This document shows positions 7,657 through 17,249 of a stretch of 64,000 bases of DNA, piece after piece. The DNA is taken from NCBI RefSeq assembly GCF_019857205.1, contig NZ_JAHWXO010000010.1, positions 1 to 64,000 of the forward strand. Reading direction: 5' to 3'. The position numbers were made by a program, and so were the translations under genes. The notes beneath the pieces were generated by a model that worked only from the letters and a program-made list of their open reading frames with translations, did not search any database and had not been told where the DNA came from. Numbering within the stretch: the stretch's first letter is position 1; the number at the start of each line of letters is the position of its first letter. The DNA comes from Qipengyuania pacifica (lineage in GTDB: Bacteria; Pseudomonadota; Alphaproteobacteria; Sphingomonadales; Sphingomonadaceae).

Positions 7657-8916
7657 TCAGTCTACCTTCTTGATGATTACCGACGCATTGGTGCCGCCGA
7701 AGCCGAAACTGTTGTTGAGTGCGGCATTCACTTCGCGTTGTTTCGCCTTCAAGGGCACAAGATCCACACCTTCCGTGCCCTCGTCGGGGTTATGTAAGTT
7801 GAGCGTCGGCGGGACGATCTGGTCGCGAATGGCGAGAATGCAGAAAATCGCCTCGACTGCACCCGCACCGCCCAAGAGATGGCCGATGGCAGACTTGGTC
7901 GAACTCATGGATGCGCCACCAAGATCATCGCCCATCACACGCTTCACGGCGCCAAGTTCGATCGTATCGGCCATGGTCGATGTACCGTGCGCATTTACGT
8001 AATCGATATCGCTCGGCTCCATGCCGGCTTTCTTCAAGGCCATACGCATGGCGAGCTCAGCGCCTTTACCTTCAGGATGAGGCGCGGTCACATGATAGGC
8101 GTCGCCAGAAAGGCCGTAGCCGACGATTTCCGCGTAGATTTTCGCACCGCGAGCCTTGGCATGTTCATACTCTTCGAGCACGACGACGCCAGCCCCCTCG
8201 CCCATGACGAAACCATCGCGGTCCTTGTCGTACGGGCGGCTGGCTTCGGTCGGGCGATCGTTCATGCTCGTGTTCAGGGCCCGCGCTTGCGCGAAGCCGG
8301 CTACGCCGAGCGGATTGATGGTCGATTCTGCACCACCTGCCAGCATCACATCAGCATCGTCGAGCGCAATCATCCGCGCGGCATCGCCGATGGAGTGCGC
8401 GCCGGTGGAGCAGGCCGTGACGACGGCATGATTGGGGCCCATGAGGCCGTATTTGATGGAAACCTGCCCGGAGATGAGGTTGATCAACCGCCCATGAACG
8501 AAATGCGGGCTCACCCGCCCAGGGCCGCGCTCGTGAAGAACGATAGATTCGCTCTCAATGCCCGGCAAACCGCCGATGCCCGAACCGATCGATACGCCCG
8601 CGCGCAGTTTGAGATCGTCATCCATGTCGACAAGACCGGCATCTTCCAGCGCCTGGCCAGCTGCATCGATCCCATATATGATAAATGGATCAACCTGGCG
8701 CTGAACCTTGTGATCCACCCGCTTGTCGGGATCGAAACCGTCTCCGTGGTCCTTGGGTTTCACTTCGCAGGCAATAGTGCATTTCTGCCCGGTCGTATCG
8801 AACCGGGTGATCTGCCCCGCCCCGCTTTTACCAGCGATAAGGTTTTTCCATGAAGTCTCCACATCACCACCCAGGGGGGTGACGAGGCCAAGTCCGGTTA
8901 CGACCACACGACGCAT
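7657..8916 (-). CDS. fabF: 3-oxoacyl-ACP synthase II (KAS II)
   Basis: This 419-residue protein is a full-length KAS II. It carries the nucleophile Cys169 in TACSTGAHSIG and the catalytic histidines H310 (VNAHGTSTMAD) and H346 (KSAIGHLLGGAGA). It condenses malonyl-ACP with long acyl-ACPs in type II fatty-acid synthesis in the cytoplasm. It follows acpP, its carrier partner, with a hairpin between them that may set their relative expression. Confidence 0.97.
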   Translation of the reverse strand: MRRVVVTGLGLVTPLGGDVETSWKNLIAGKSGAGQITRFDTTGQKCTIACEVKPKDHGDGFDPDKRVDHKVQRQVDPFIIYGIDAAGQALEDAGLVDMDDDLKLRAGVSIGSGIGGLPGIESESIVLHERGPGRVSPHFVHGRLINLISGQVSIKYGLMGPNHAVVTACSTGAHSIGDAARMIALDDADVMLAGGAESTINPLGVAGFAQARALNTSMNDRPTEASRPYDKDRDGFVMGEGAGVVVLEEYEHAKARGAKIYAEIVGYGLSGDAYHVTAPHPEGKGAELAMRMALKKAGMEPSDIDYVNAHGTSTMADTIELGAVKRVMGDDLGGASMSSTKSAIGHLLGGAGAVEAIFCILAIRDQIVPPTLNLHNPDEGTEGVDLVPLKAKQREVNAALNNSFGFGGTNASVIIKKVD

Positions 8917-8938
8917 GCTATTCTCCGCAAAAAGACAA

Positions 8939-8970
8939 CAGGCCCGGCCCAGTTACCGGGTCGGGCCTGT
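8939..8970 (-). terminator. Strong hairpin between acpP and fabF
   Basis: AGGCCCGACCC pairs with GGGCCGGGCCT (one G-U) around a 7-base loop in the 93-bp gap after acpP. A short run, TGTTGTC, follows rather than a clean T-tract. It is probably a partial terminator or 3' stabiliser that lets acpP mRNA exceed fabF. Confidence 0.6.
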
Positions 8971-9009
8971 CCGAACCCGCACTGGGCGGGCATGAAGGCA
9001 GCTGAAGGC

Positions 9010-9246
9010 TTAGCCCTTGTGCTCTTCGATGTACTTGGTCGCATCACCAACGGTGGTGATTTTTTCGGCAGCGTCATCGGGGATTTCGACACCGAATTCT
9101 TCTTCGAACGCCATAACCAGCTCGACGATATCGAGGCTGTCCGCACCGAGATCATCGATGAAGCTGGCTTCCTGGGTGACCTTGTCGGCCTCGACGCCGA
9201 GATGCTCGACGACAATCTTCTGCACGCGGTCGGCAGTATCGCTCAT
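9010..9246 (-). CDS. acpP: Acyl carrier protein
   Basis: This 78-residue acidic protein has the phosphopantetheine attachment motif [10 protein letters not shown] (Ser37). It carries growing acyl chains for fabF and other FAS II enzymes. It is the first gene of the acpP-fabF-mltG run; a likely promoter lies in the 119-bp gap upstream, where TTGCCT and TAGGGC are spaced 17 bases on the minus strand. Length and sequence are typical. Confidence 0.98.
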   Translation of the reverse strand: MSDTADRVQKIVVEHLGVEADKVTQEASFIDDLGADSLDIVELVMAFEEEFGVEIPDDAAEKITTVGDATKYIEEHKG

Positions 9247-9328
9247 TGTAATCCCTCTCAGATCTGGGGGTTATTGAATTGCCTGTCGCCCTAATGAACG
9301 CTGAAGGCTTAGGCAAGGGTCTAGGAAT

Positions 9329-9343
9329 CGTTCTGACAGAACG
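9329..9343. promoter_or_regulatory. Perfect 15-bp palindrome upstream of acpP, candidate operator
   Basis: CGTTCTGACAGAACG is a 7+1+7 inverted repeat in the aspS-acpP gap, about 83-97 bp before the acpP start and just upstream of its likely -35. A 1-base centre cannot make an RNA hairpin, so a dimeric regulator site is the better reading. The regulator is unknown. Confidence 0.4.
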
Positions 9344-9365
9344 CGGACGGTAGCCCGGGACCCGT

Positions 9366-11183
9366 TCACTCCCCGGCTTGGTCGACCCGCGTCGCTTCCG
9401 CGCCCTGCGGTTTGGGTGCATCAACGGTGCGAATATGAACATCACGCAATTGGCGCGGCGAAACAAGGCTCGGTGCGCCCATCATAAGGTCCTGTGCCTT
9501 CTGGTTCAACGGGAAGGCAATGACTTCGCGGATGTTGGGTTCATCCGCAAGCAGCATGACAATACGGTCGATACCCGGGGCCGAACCGCCGTGCGGCGGT
9601 GCGCCAAGCTTGAACGCCTCGATCATGCCCGAGAAGTTTTCATCGACATCGGCCTGCGTGTAACCGGCAATCTCAAAGGCCTTGTACATGATGTCGGGCC
9701 GGTGGTTACGGATCGCACCGCTGGACAGTTCGTATCCGTTGCAGACGATGTCGTACTGCCACGCCTTGATGTCCAGCGGGTCCTGGGTTTCGAGCGCCTC
9801 CATCTCACCTTGCGGCATCGAGAACGGGTTGTGGCTGAAATCGACCTTCTTGAGATCCTCGTCATATTCGAACATCGGGAAGTCGACGATCCAGCAGAAC
9901 TTGAAGCAGCCTTCCTCGATCAGGCCCAGTTCCTCGGCCACGCGGGTGCGGGCAGCACCCGCGAGCTTGGCCGCGTCCTTTTCCTTGCCTGCAGCAAAGA
10001 ACAGACCGTCGTTTTCGCCCAGGCCCAATTCTGCATAGAGTTTCTCCATGCCCTCGGTACCGTGGTTCTTGGCGATCGGACCGCCGAATTCGCCGCCCTT
10101 GCGGGTGACGTAGCCGAGACCGGCAAAGCCTTCGCGGCGGGCCCAGTCGTTCATCTCGTCGAAGAACTTGCGGCTCTTTTCATGCGTTCCCGGCGCTGGG
10201 ATCACACGGACCTTGCCGCCGGTCCCGACGATTTTTTCGAACAGGCCGAAACCGCTGGTCGTGAAGTGTTCGGTCACGTCGCTGATGAGCAGTGGGTTAC
10301 GCAGATCGGGCTTGTCGCTGCCATACTTCAGCATGGCGTCGGCATATGGGATGCGCGGAAATTCACCTGCAGGGGTCACAGTTTTTCCGTTCGCGAATTC
10401 TTCGAAAACGCCCGCCAGAACCGGTTCGATCGTCTGGAAGACATCTTCCTGCGTCACGAAGCTCATTTCGAAATCGAGCTGATAGAATTCGGGGCTGCGA
10501 TCGGCGCGCAGATCTTCATCGCGGAAGCAAGGAGCGATCTGGAAGTAACGGTCGAAACCGGCAACCATGAGCAACTGTTTGAACATCTGCGGGGCCTGCG
10601 GAAGCGCATAGAAGCGACCCGGGTGCAGACGGCTCGGCACGAGATAATCGCGTGCGCCTTCCGGACTCGATGCCCCAAGGATAGGGGTCTGGAATTCGCT
10701 GAACCCCTGGTCGATCATCCGGCGACGCAGCGAAGTGATTACGCGGTTACGCAGCATGATATTGGCGTGCACCCGTTCGCGGCGCAGATCCACGAACCGA
10801 TATTTGAGGCGCGTTTCTTCCGGGTAATCCTCCGCCGAATTGACGATCAGCGGAAGATCGTCTGCGCGGCTCTGGACATTGACCGAGCGCGCGAAGACTT
10901 CGATCTCCCCCGTCGGCAGGTTCTTGTTGACCGCCACATCGGCGCGCGCTTTCACGACACCGTCGATCGTGACGACCGATTCCAGCTTGATCTTGTCAAG
11001 AACTGGCAAGGCTTCGCTATCCTCATCGGCAACGATCTGCGTGATGCCGTAATGATCGCGGAGATCGATGAAGAGAACGCCGCCATGGTCGCGCTTGTTA
11101 TGCACCCAGCCCGACAAACGAACGGTTTCGCCGACATCGTCTTTGTTCAGCGCGGCACAGTTGTGGGTACGATAGGCGTGCAT
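9366..11183 (-). CDS. aspS: Aspartate--tRNA ligase
   Basis: This 605-residue protein is a bacterial-type class II synthetase. It has an N-terminal OB anticodon-binding domain ([22 protein letters not shown]), the catalytic domain with motif 2 ([23 protein letters not shown] region), a GAD insertion, and motif 3 ([14 protein letters not shown]). It charges tRNA-Asp. Whether it also charges tRNA-Asn cannot be told from sequence alone. It is a single gene, divergent from rnd. Confidence 0.97.
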   Translation of the reverse strand: MHAYRTHNCAALNKDDVGETVRLSGWVHNKRDHGGVLFIDLRDHYGITQIVADEDSEALPVLDKIKLESVVTIDGVVKARADVAVNKNLPTGEIEVFARSVNVQSRADDLPLIVNSAEDYPEETRLKYRFVDLRRERVHANIMLRNRVITSLRRRMIDQGFSEFQTPILGASSPEGARDYLVPSRLHPGRFYALPQAPQMFKQLLMVAGFDRYFQIAPCFRDEDLRADRSPEFYQLDFEMSFVTQEDVFQTIEPVLAGVFEEFANGKTVTPAGEFPRIPYADAMLKYGSDKPDLRNPLLISDVTEHFTTSGFGLFEKIVGTGGKVRVIPAPGTHEKSRKFFDEMNDWARREGFAGLGYVTRKGGEFGGPIAKNHGTEGMEKLYAELGLGENDGLFFAAGKEKDAAKLAGAARTRVAEELGLIEEGCFKFCWIVDFPMFEYDEDLKKVDFSHNPFSMPQGEMEALETQDPLDIKAWQYDIVCNGYELSSGAIRNHRPDIMYKAFEIAGYTQADVDENFSGMIEAFKLGAPPHGGSAPGIDRIVMLLADEPNIREVIAFPLNQKAQDLMMGAPSLVSPRQLRDVHIRTVDAPKPQGAEATRVDQAGE

Positions 11184-11311
11184 CTAAAATCTTTCCATTT
11201 TCGGAGCTATAGCGCTAGGGGCGCGAAGGGCTGCGCTCCTCTAGCAGGAATCGCGCGCGCTAACAGGGCAAGCACGGCTTTTTGTCAAGGTTGCGCACGC
11301 CCTGTTGTCTT

Positions 11312-11344
11312 GGGCCGGTCCGGCCCGTGGGCGGCACTCCGCCC
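11312..11344 (+). other. Two adjacent GC-rich hairpins in the rnd leader
   Basis: GGGCCG-GTC-CGGCCC (11312-11326) and GGGCGG-CACT-CCGCCC (11329-11344) lie back to back, 19 bp before the rnd ATG. Neither has a T-run, so they are not standard terminators. They could be 5' leader structure affecting rnd translation or stability. Confidence 0.4.
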
Positions 11345-11362
11345 GAACCAGAAACGAGTACG

Positions 11363-12565
11363 ATGAAAATACACGAACTGATTACGACGACAGAACCGCT
11401 GGCCGAACTGTGCGAGCGCCTGGCAAAACACGAATTCGTCTGCGTCGACACCGAATTCATGCGCGAGAATACCTATTGGCCTGAACTCTGCCTGGTGCAG
11501 ATCGGCAATGAGGAAGAAGCTGCCGCCATCGACCCGCTTGCCGACGGTATCGATCTGACACCGCTGTGGGACCTGCTCTGTGAAAATGAAGACATTCTGA
11601 AGGTCTTCCACGCAGGGGGGCAGGATGTGGAAATCGTCTACAATTTTACCGGCAAGACGCCGCAACCGATCTTCGATACGCAAATCGCGATGATGGCGAT
11701 CAGCCAGTCCGAACAGATCGGCTACGCCAATCTCGTCGAGAGCTGGCTCGGGCTGACCATAGACAAGGGCGCCCGCTTTACCGACTGGAGCCGTCGCCCG
11801 CTGACCGATCGGCAGATCGAATATGCGATCGGCGATGTGACCCACCTCGCCACGATCTTCCCCCGTATCCTGAAGAAGCTCATCAAGACCGGGCGTGGTG
11901 CTTGGCTCGATGCCGAAATGGATCGGCTCGCAGATCCTGCGAATTATGCCAATGATGCCGATATCGCGTGGCACCGCATTCGATCGCCCGGCCGCAATGC
12001 ACAGGTACTTGGGCGCCTGAAGGCGCTCGCCGCCTGGCGTGAGAGCGAAGCTCAGCACAAGAACATTCCGCGCGGCCGCATCATGCGTGATGAAACACTG
12101 GCCGATATCGCCAGCCACCCCCCCAACAAACAGCCCGACCTCACGAAGGTTCGCGGCCTGTCGAACGCCTGGAAAGACAACGACATCGGCAAACGCCTGA
12201 TGAAAGTGCTCGACAAGGCGGAACCGCTTTCGAAAGAGGAAATGCCCGAAAAGCCCAAGCGCGGCGCGCCGTTAGGCAAAGAAGGCGCCCTCGTTGCCGA
12301 CCTTCTGAAGCTGCTGTTGAAGATCCGCGCCCGCGAAATCGATGTTGCATCCCGGTTGCTGACCAAGGCGGATGAAATGGAAGCCCTTGCCGCGGGTGTT
12401 CGCGATCTTAAAATCCTCGATGGCTGGCGTTACGAGGTATTCGGCAAAGACGCGCTCGAACTCGTCGAGGGCCGGCTTGCCTTCGCGGTCAAGGATGGCC
12501 GCTTGCTCATGACGCACATTGATGACCTCCATGCCGGTATGGTCGAAACGCAAGCTGCAGAATAG
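11363..12565 (+). CDS. rnd: Ribonuclease D
   Basis: This 400-residue protein has an N-terminal DEDD 3'-5' exonuclease domain, with CVDTEFMRENTY for ExoI (D and E), FHAGGQDVEIVY for ExoII and the ExoIII region TDRQIEYAIGDVTHL. A C-terminal HRDC domain (LAAWRESEAQHKNIPRGRI) follows. It trims tRNA and other structured RNA 3' ends. The ATG at 11363 gives the standard N-terminus; an upstream in-frame start would translate the GC-rich hairpins. oxyR follows after 9 bases. Confidence 0.95.
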   Translation: MKIHELITTTEPLAELCERLAKHEFVCVDTEFMRENTYWPELCLVQIGNEEEAAAIDPLADGIDLTPLWDLLCENEDILKVFHAGGQDVEIVYNFTGKTPQPIFDTQIAMMAISQSEQIGYANLVESWLGLTIDKGARFTDWSRRPLTDRQIEYAIGDVTHLATIFPRILKKLIKTGRGAWLDAEMDRLADPANYANDADIAWHRIRSPGRNAQVLGRLKALAAWRESEAQHKNIPRGRIMRDETLADIASHPPNKQPDLTKVRGLSNAWKDNDIGKRLMKVLDKAEPLSKEEMPEKPKRGAPLGKEGALVADLLKLLLKIRAREIDVASRLLTKADEMEALAAGVRDLKILDGWRYEVFGKDALELVEGRLAFAVKDGRLLMTHIDDLHAGMVETQAAE

Positions 12566-12574
12566 GCCGGCCGA

Positions 12575-13471
12575 GTGTCCACCTATCTGCCGACGCTGAA
12601 GCAACTGCAGTATCTTGTCGCGTTGCACGAGCACGGCCATTTCGGCCGCGCTGCGGAGGCGAGCTTCGTTTCTCAGTCGACGCTCAGTGCCGGGATACGC
12701 GAGCTGGAATCGCTCCTTGGTGTAACGCTGGTAGAACGAAGTCGCCGGGTCGTGCGCTTTACAGCGCTCGGCAATCAGGTGGTCGAAAAAGCTCACCGGA
12801 TTCTGCGCGAAGCGGAGGAACTGGCGGATTTGGTACAGGCTGCGGGAAAGCCCCTCGCCGGCCAACTGCGTATGAGCGTAATTCCCACTATTGCCCCGTT
12901 TCTGCTGCCACGCTTTCTTCCGCGCCTGCGTCGCGAGCGTCCTGATCTGCAATTACTACTGCGTGAGGAAACCAGCCAAGACGCCGTTGAATCGCTTCAG
13001 CACGGGCGCGTCGACTGTGTGCTACTCGCCCTTCCCTTCACGACGGGCGAGATCGAACAGGCCCACATTGCGGATGACGAGCTTTATGTCGCCTTTCCAA
13101 AAGGCGACCCCCGTGACCCACCCGATGTCATTCCTCCAAGCATGATCGATGAGGGACGCCTGCTGCTGCTGGAAGACGGACACTGCCTCAAAGACCACGC
13201 CTTGGCCGCCTGCAACCGGCCAGAACTGCGGGCCTCGGCTACCATGATCGGCACGAGCCTGCATACGCTTGTCCAGATGGTGGATAACGATCTGGGGCTG
13301 ACGATGCTGCCCAAGATGGCCATCGATGCGGGCATTCTAAATGGCACCGAAGTCGTCGCGCGTCCCCTCAAGTCGAAGAACGCCACGCGCGAGATCGCCT
13401 TGATCTGGCGCCGCAACTCGCCAAGACGGGACGATTTCGAACTTCTGGCACAGGAATTACGCGAGGGCTGA
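12575..13471 (+). CDS. oxyR: OxyR-type LysR-family peroxide sensor/regulator
   Basis: This 298-residue LysR-family protein has an N-terminal winged HTH (LKQLQYLVALHEHGHFGRAAEASFVSQSTLS) and a substrate-binding-like domain. Two cysteines in GHCLKDHALAAC (C204 and C213) match the redox pair of OxyR, which forms a disulfide with hydrogen peroxide and activates antioxidant genes. It uses a GTG start 9 bases after rnd, so it is probably cotranscribed. No katG or ahpC lies beside it. Confidence 0.88.
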   Translation: MSTYLPTLKQLQYLVALHEHGHFGRAAEASFVSQSTLSAGIRELESLLGVTLVERSRRVVRFTALGNQVVEKAHRILREAEELADLVQAAGKPLAGQLRMSVIPTIAPFLLPRFLPRLRRERPDLQLLLREETSQDAVESLQHGRVDCVLLALPFTTGEIEQAHIADDELYVAFPKGDPRDPPDVIPPSMIDEGRLLLLEDGHCLKDHALAACNRPELRASATMIGTSLHTLVQMVDNDLGLTMLPKMAIDAGILNGTEVVARPLKSKNATREIALIWRRNSPRRDDFELLAQELREG

Positions 13472-13625
13472 CGCGGGCGTATGCGCGCCGCTGAACTACT
13501 CGTGTGATCTTCCAATATCACCGGCAATTCGGGAACTTAGTCCGAAATGGAACCGAGCACTGCCACTTGCGGAATAAACATGGCTGTCTAAACGTCTAGG
13601 CGGATATTTTCCGTGGGAATTAGAA

Positions 13626-14957
13626 GTGAAGCGACCTAAACGTCTGGTTCGACAGCTTAATCGATTGGCTGGTACGCGGGGCACACTCGATACCAATGCG
13701 CTCAACCGCTTTTCCGGTTGGGCCGCTGCGCGCGGCGACAAGGATGTGCTGATCGAGGCGTGGATCGATGGCAGGCCCGTCGCTTCAACCAAGACGGGTG
13801 TGGAGCGTCCCGATGTCGAACGTCATCTACCAGGTTACAAGCGCGGCAGATTCAGCGGCTTCACGCTGGAGGTGCCGAAAGATGCGATACCGCATGATCG
13901 TGTAGTCGACGTCAAGATAACTGCCCATCCCGAAGGGCGATTGGCCCCCAGAGTCTGGTTGGCAACGGCAAATCTGGCAGGAGATGGCCTTCTAGAGAAG
14001 CTCGCGTCCGCCCCGCGAACGGATATCGTCGGCCCTTTCCCTGCAGCTATCATCGATGCTGTCGCCGCCTATCGACCAGAGGCGGTCACCGACTTGCGTT
14101 CCATGGATGGTCAACATCAGTTCATCGTCGCCCTTCGCGAAATCCTTGTCGTGCCATCCTTGCGTGAAACGCCGGCGATCGCGGATTACATCCGCTATCT
14201 CCAGACCATCTCTGCGCATTTCGCCTTCGTCGATCGGTTTTTCCCCACCGCCAACCCCCGAGCACGTGAAGGCTCCGCCGATTTCCATGGCAAGCCCAAT
14301 TCGGTGGGCGAAATCATTTCAATCGCGCACCAACTTTACGTGCTTAAATCCTACGGAGTTGAAGGCGATTTTGCCGAATTTGGCTGTTTCAAGGGGTTCA
14401 GCTCGTCGATGCTGAGTTTTGCTTGCAAACAGCTGGATTTGAAAATGCACATCTTCGATTCGTTCGAAGGCCTGCCAGAGGCGAAGCACAGCGGCTATAC
14501 CGCGGGCGATTATGCCGGCAGCCTCGAAGAGGTTAGTGAAAATATTCGCCGGCTGGGATCGGTCGATCAGGTGACTTTTCACAAGGGTTTCTACGCCGAT
14601 ACTTTCCGCGAATACCGCCCGCCTCAGCTCATGTGTCTTTGGATGGACGTGGATCTCGAAGTATCGGCCAAAGACTTGATGGTTGTGGCTGATCGTCTTG
14701 ATCCTAAGGCCAGCCTCTTCAGCCACGAGTGCGTGGCGGACATGTTTGCCGACGGAGAGATCGTGACGGCGCCCCGCCCCGATAACCCCATCCCGCCGGT
14801 ACTCGACCGGTTCGAGGAGTTGGGGCGCCCCCTTACCGGGCACCATATTCACGGCCATACCGGAGCATTCTGGCCACGCACGGAAGGAATTCCCGCCCTT
14901 TATCATGAGACGCTGACGAGATTACTGGAAATTCTCAAAAAAGAGATATTCAAATAG
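13626..14957 (+). CDS. TylF/MycF-like class I SAM methyltransferase with an N-terminal beta-rich module
   Basis: This 443-residue protein has a C-terminal domain of the TylF (macrocin O-methyltransferase) family. It carries the SAM motif GDFAEFGCFKG (around 248-257), IFDSFEGLPE (around 276-285) and the metal/catalytic MDVDLE (340-345). Residues about 22-115 form an extra beta-rich module (FSGWAAARGDKD, VLIEAWIDGRPVAS, GRFSGFTLEVP) of a kind seen beside some glycan enzymes; this likeness is from memory. The target is probably a sugar hydroxyl of a glycan or small molecule. It has a GTG start, and its base composition looks less GC-rich than its neighbours. A dioxygenase gene follows after 56 bp. 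Confidence 0.75.
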   Translation: MKRPKRLVRQLNRLAGTRGTLDTNALNRFSGWAAARGDKDVLIEAWIDGRPVASTKTGVERPDVERHLPGYKRGRFSGFTLEVPKDAIPHDRVVDVKITAHPEGRLAPRVWLATANLAGDGLLEKLASAPRTDIVGPFPAAIIDAVAAYRPEAVTDLRSMDGQHQFIVALREILVVPSLRETPAIADYIRYLQTISAHFAFVDRFFPTANPRAREGSADFHGKPNSVGEIISIAHQLYVLKSYGVEGDFAEFGCFKGFSSSMLSFACKQLDLKMHIFDSFEGLPEAKHSGYTAGDYAGSLEEVSENIRRLGSVDQVTFHKGFYADTFREYRPPQLMCLWMDVDLEVSAKDLMVVADRLDPKASLFSHECVADMFADGEIVTAPRPDNPIPPVLDRFEELGRPLTGHHIHGHTGAFWPRTEGIPALYHETLTRLLEILKKEIFK

Positions 14958-15013
14958 CGGTGATTTGATCTGCCTGTTGGCAGGTCGGCAGCGATACAAA
15001 AAGGCAGCTTCGA

Positions 15014-15991
15014 GTGGCAGATCTGACTACCCTTCCCGATACGAAAACGGCAGCGCTATTCCCCGGTGTGCCTTTGATCGAATCGCCGATCTTTGACAGC
15101 GAGGACCTTGCGGGCTTTTCCGACCAGGAAAAGACATTGGCTCGGCAGTTGAATACCGATGGTTTCGGAGTCATCGATTTTCCCGACCCTGATATCGACG
15201 CGCGGATCGACCGTATCAAAAGCAATCTGGGTCCCGGTTTCGGCATCCCACTTGACGATCCTGGAGCCGACAAGACCAAGGGCGAGCGACGGGTTCAGGA
15301 TGCGTGGACAACTGACGAAGATGTGCATGCCATCGCATCAAATCCCGCTATTCTCGATTTGTTGTCCAAACTCTATGGCCGTCGTGCCTTTCCCTTTCAG
15401 ACTTTGAATTTTCCGGTCGGAACTCAACAGGCGCCCCATGCGGATTCAGTGCACTTTTCCAGCCTTCCCGAGCGATTCATGTGCGGCGTATGGCTGGCAA
15501 TGGAAGACATTGCTGCCGAAGCGGGGCCACTTTTCTATGTGCGCGGATCACATCGATGGCCGATTATCTCGAACGCCATGATCGGTCGACGCGGTTATGG
15601 CAGTGACCTGCACTCTGCGCAGGCACCCTACGCCGACGCATGGCAAGCCCTGTGCGAGACACACGACAAAAAGCAAGAACCGTTTCTGGCCCGCAAAGGG
15701 CAAGCGTTAATTTGGACCGCAAACCTGTTGCATGGTGGTAGCCGTCAAACCGATCCCACGCTCACGCGATGGTCGCAGGTCACCCATTATTTCTTCGACG
15801 ATTGTATCTATTACACCCCGGCCTTCTCCGATGAGGCGCTGGGCCAGCTGGCCCTCCGAAATCTCGTCTCGGTCTCCGACCAGACACCAAAGCCAAATAC
15901 ATATCTCGGCGAGGTGTTAGTTAGCGCCAAATCCAATGAACCCGCTTCCCTCCGCTCGAGGGCGAAGCGCCTTTTGGGACGCCGCAACTAG
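15014..15991 (+). CDS. Phytanoyl-CoA dioxygenase (PhyH) family protein
   Basis: This 325-residue protein has the Fe(II) facial triad of 2-oxoglutarate oxygenases: H142-x-D144 in APHADSVHF and distal H240 in NLLHGGS. Arg252 in TRWSQVTHYFF probably binds 2-oxoglutarate. It would hydroxylate an unidentified substrate. It has a GTG start and is on the same strand as the TylF-like gene, so both may act on one molecule, such as a surface glycan, lipid or secondary metabolite. No transporter or synthase flanks them. The 40-bp gap to the next gene, which is convergent, holds no clear terminator. Confidence 0.8.
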   Translation: MADLTTLPDTKTAALFPGVPLIESPIFDSEDLAGFSDQEKTLARQLNTDGFGVIDFPDPDIDARIDRIKSNLGPGFGIPLDDPGADKTKGERRVQDAWTTDEDVHAIASNPAILDLLSKLYGRRAFPFQTLNFPVGTQQAPHADSVHFSSLPERFMCGVWLAMEDIAAEAGPLFYVRGSHRWPIISNAMIGRRGYGSDLHSAQAPYADAWQALCETHDKKQEPFLARKGQALIWTANLLHGGSRQTDPTLTRWSQVTHYFFDDCIYYTPAFSDEALGQLALRNLVSVSDQTPKPNTYLGEVLVSAKSNEPASLRSRAKRLLGRRN

Positions 15992-16031
15992 ACATCCGAC
16001 GGCCTTGTAGCGGCGAGCCAGACCTCGAGCG

Positions 16032-17093
16032 TTAGTCTGGCGTCAACCCATCGGGCATTGCGCGTTCCGTGTTGCGGCGGCGCGCCAACTCGCGGGCGTA
16101 CTCCTGCAGATCCGGTTTTTCGTCGAGCTCGTCGACAATCTCGAAGCCGAAAATGGTTTCGAGCACATCCTCCAGTGTTACCAAGCCTACGAAAGTGCCA
16201 TATTCGTCGAGCACGGCCAGAATATGGTTGTGATCGGTGACCATGCGATGAAACAGCTTGTTCACCGGCACTTCGTCGAGGACACCTGGCAGCGACCTGA
16301 TGATACCGTCGATATCGCACTGCGCTTCGCCTTTCGCGAGGCACACAAGCAGATCGCTTTTCAACACGAAGCCGCTCGGCTTGTCGCTCTCCCCATCGAG
16401 AACCGGAATGCGGCTGTAGGGCGAGGCGCTGACCTTTTCCGCCCATTTGCCAAGATCATCCGACTTGCTCAGACTGAAAACGACCGTGCGCGGCGTCATG
16501 ATATCCGAAGTCTTGACCGCGTTGAGCTGGATAAGATTTTTCATAAACCGCACTTCGACCTTATCGATCTGGCCGGAAGCTTGCCCCAGACTGGCGATAG
16601 CCAGCAGTTCGTCACGGTGCTGAGGCGGATCCGCGGGCTTGCCGGATGTTATCAGTCGCGTGATCTGCCGTGACGCCCACACCAGTGGCGCGAGCGCAGT
16701 GATCAGCACGGGCAGCAGGGAAGCTGTGAACGGTGCCAGGCTGGTCGCATAACGCGCACCAATGGTTTTGGGGATGATCTCTGTCACCACCAGAACCGCC
16801 ACGGTCAGGACACCGGCGAAAACAGCTTCCCGTCCCGCTCCGTAGAGCGCGGCATACTGCGCGCCCGCCCCCGCTGCCCCCATAGTGTGCGCCACGGTGT
16901 TTAACGTCAGGATCGCAGCAAGCGGGCGCTCGACGTCGTCTTTCAGCCCTTTCATTTTCGCGGCCCACTTCGCGCCGCGTTCTTCCGCGGAGCGAACGCT
17001 GGACGGAGTTATCGTCAGCAGCGATGACTCCAGTAATGAACAGAAGAACGATACGATCAGCGCGAGCGAAACGTAGAAAATCAGTAGGGCCAT
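16032..17093 (-). CDS. CNNM (DUF21) and CBS-pair membrane protein, short form
   Basis: This 353-residue protein has an N-terminal DUF21/CNNM membrane domain of about four helices (FYVSLALIVSFFCSLLESS, VTEIIPKTIGARYA) followed by two CBS domains (residues about 200-320; LKSDLLVCLAKGE, GLVTLEDVLETIFGFEI). It belongs to the CorC/CNNM family linked to magnesium or cobalt export. The usual C-terminal CorC_HlyC domain is absent: the protein ends about 30 residues after the CBS pair. Transport has not been shown for such short forms. Confidence 0.88.
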   Translation of the reverse strand: MALLIFYVSLALIVSFFCSLLESSLLTITPSSVRSAEERGAKWAAKMKGLKDDVERPLAAILTLNTVAHTMGAAGAGAQYAALYGAGREAVFAGVLTVAVLVVTEIIPKTIGARYATSLAPFTASLLPVLITALAPLVWASRQITRLITSGKPADPPQHRDELLAIASLGQASGQIDKVEVRFMKNLIQLNAVKTSDIMTPRTVVFSLSKSDDLGKWAEKVSASPYSRIPVLDGESDKPSGFVLKSDLLVCLAKGEAQCDIDGIIRSLPGVLDEVPVNKLFHRMVTDHNHILAVLDEYGTFVGLVTLEDVLETIFGFEIVDELDEKPDLQEYARELARRRNTERAMPDGLTPD

Positions 17094-17249
17094 GAAAGCA
17101 GGCGTCTTGGCGCCGTCTCCGAAATTTGCAGTTCGTCTGTTACCTAGAGAGCCTGCGGAGTTACGCCAGCATTCTTGCGGCGCGATGGCAAAGAAATTTG
17201 CCCGCAGAGGTGACTGCGTCCGTCAGTTCCGTCCCCCGCTCCGGGAGCT

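Noticed and set aside
7879-8853. 324-codon open frame opposite fabF
   Set aside because: It is a shadow of fabF with no recognisable motif.
9378-11366. 662-codon open frame on the plus strand opposite aspS
   Set aside because: It is antisense to a clear aspS with full synthetase motifs; long antisense frames are common in high-GC codon-biased genes and this one shows no domain.
13530-13600. GGAAC motifs upstream of the TylF-like gene as EcfG -35 elements
   Set aside because: No CGTT occurs at the right distance from either copy.
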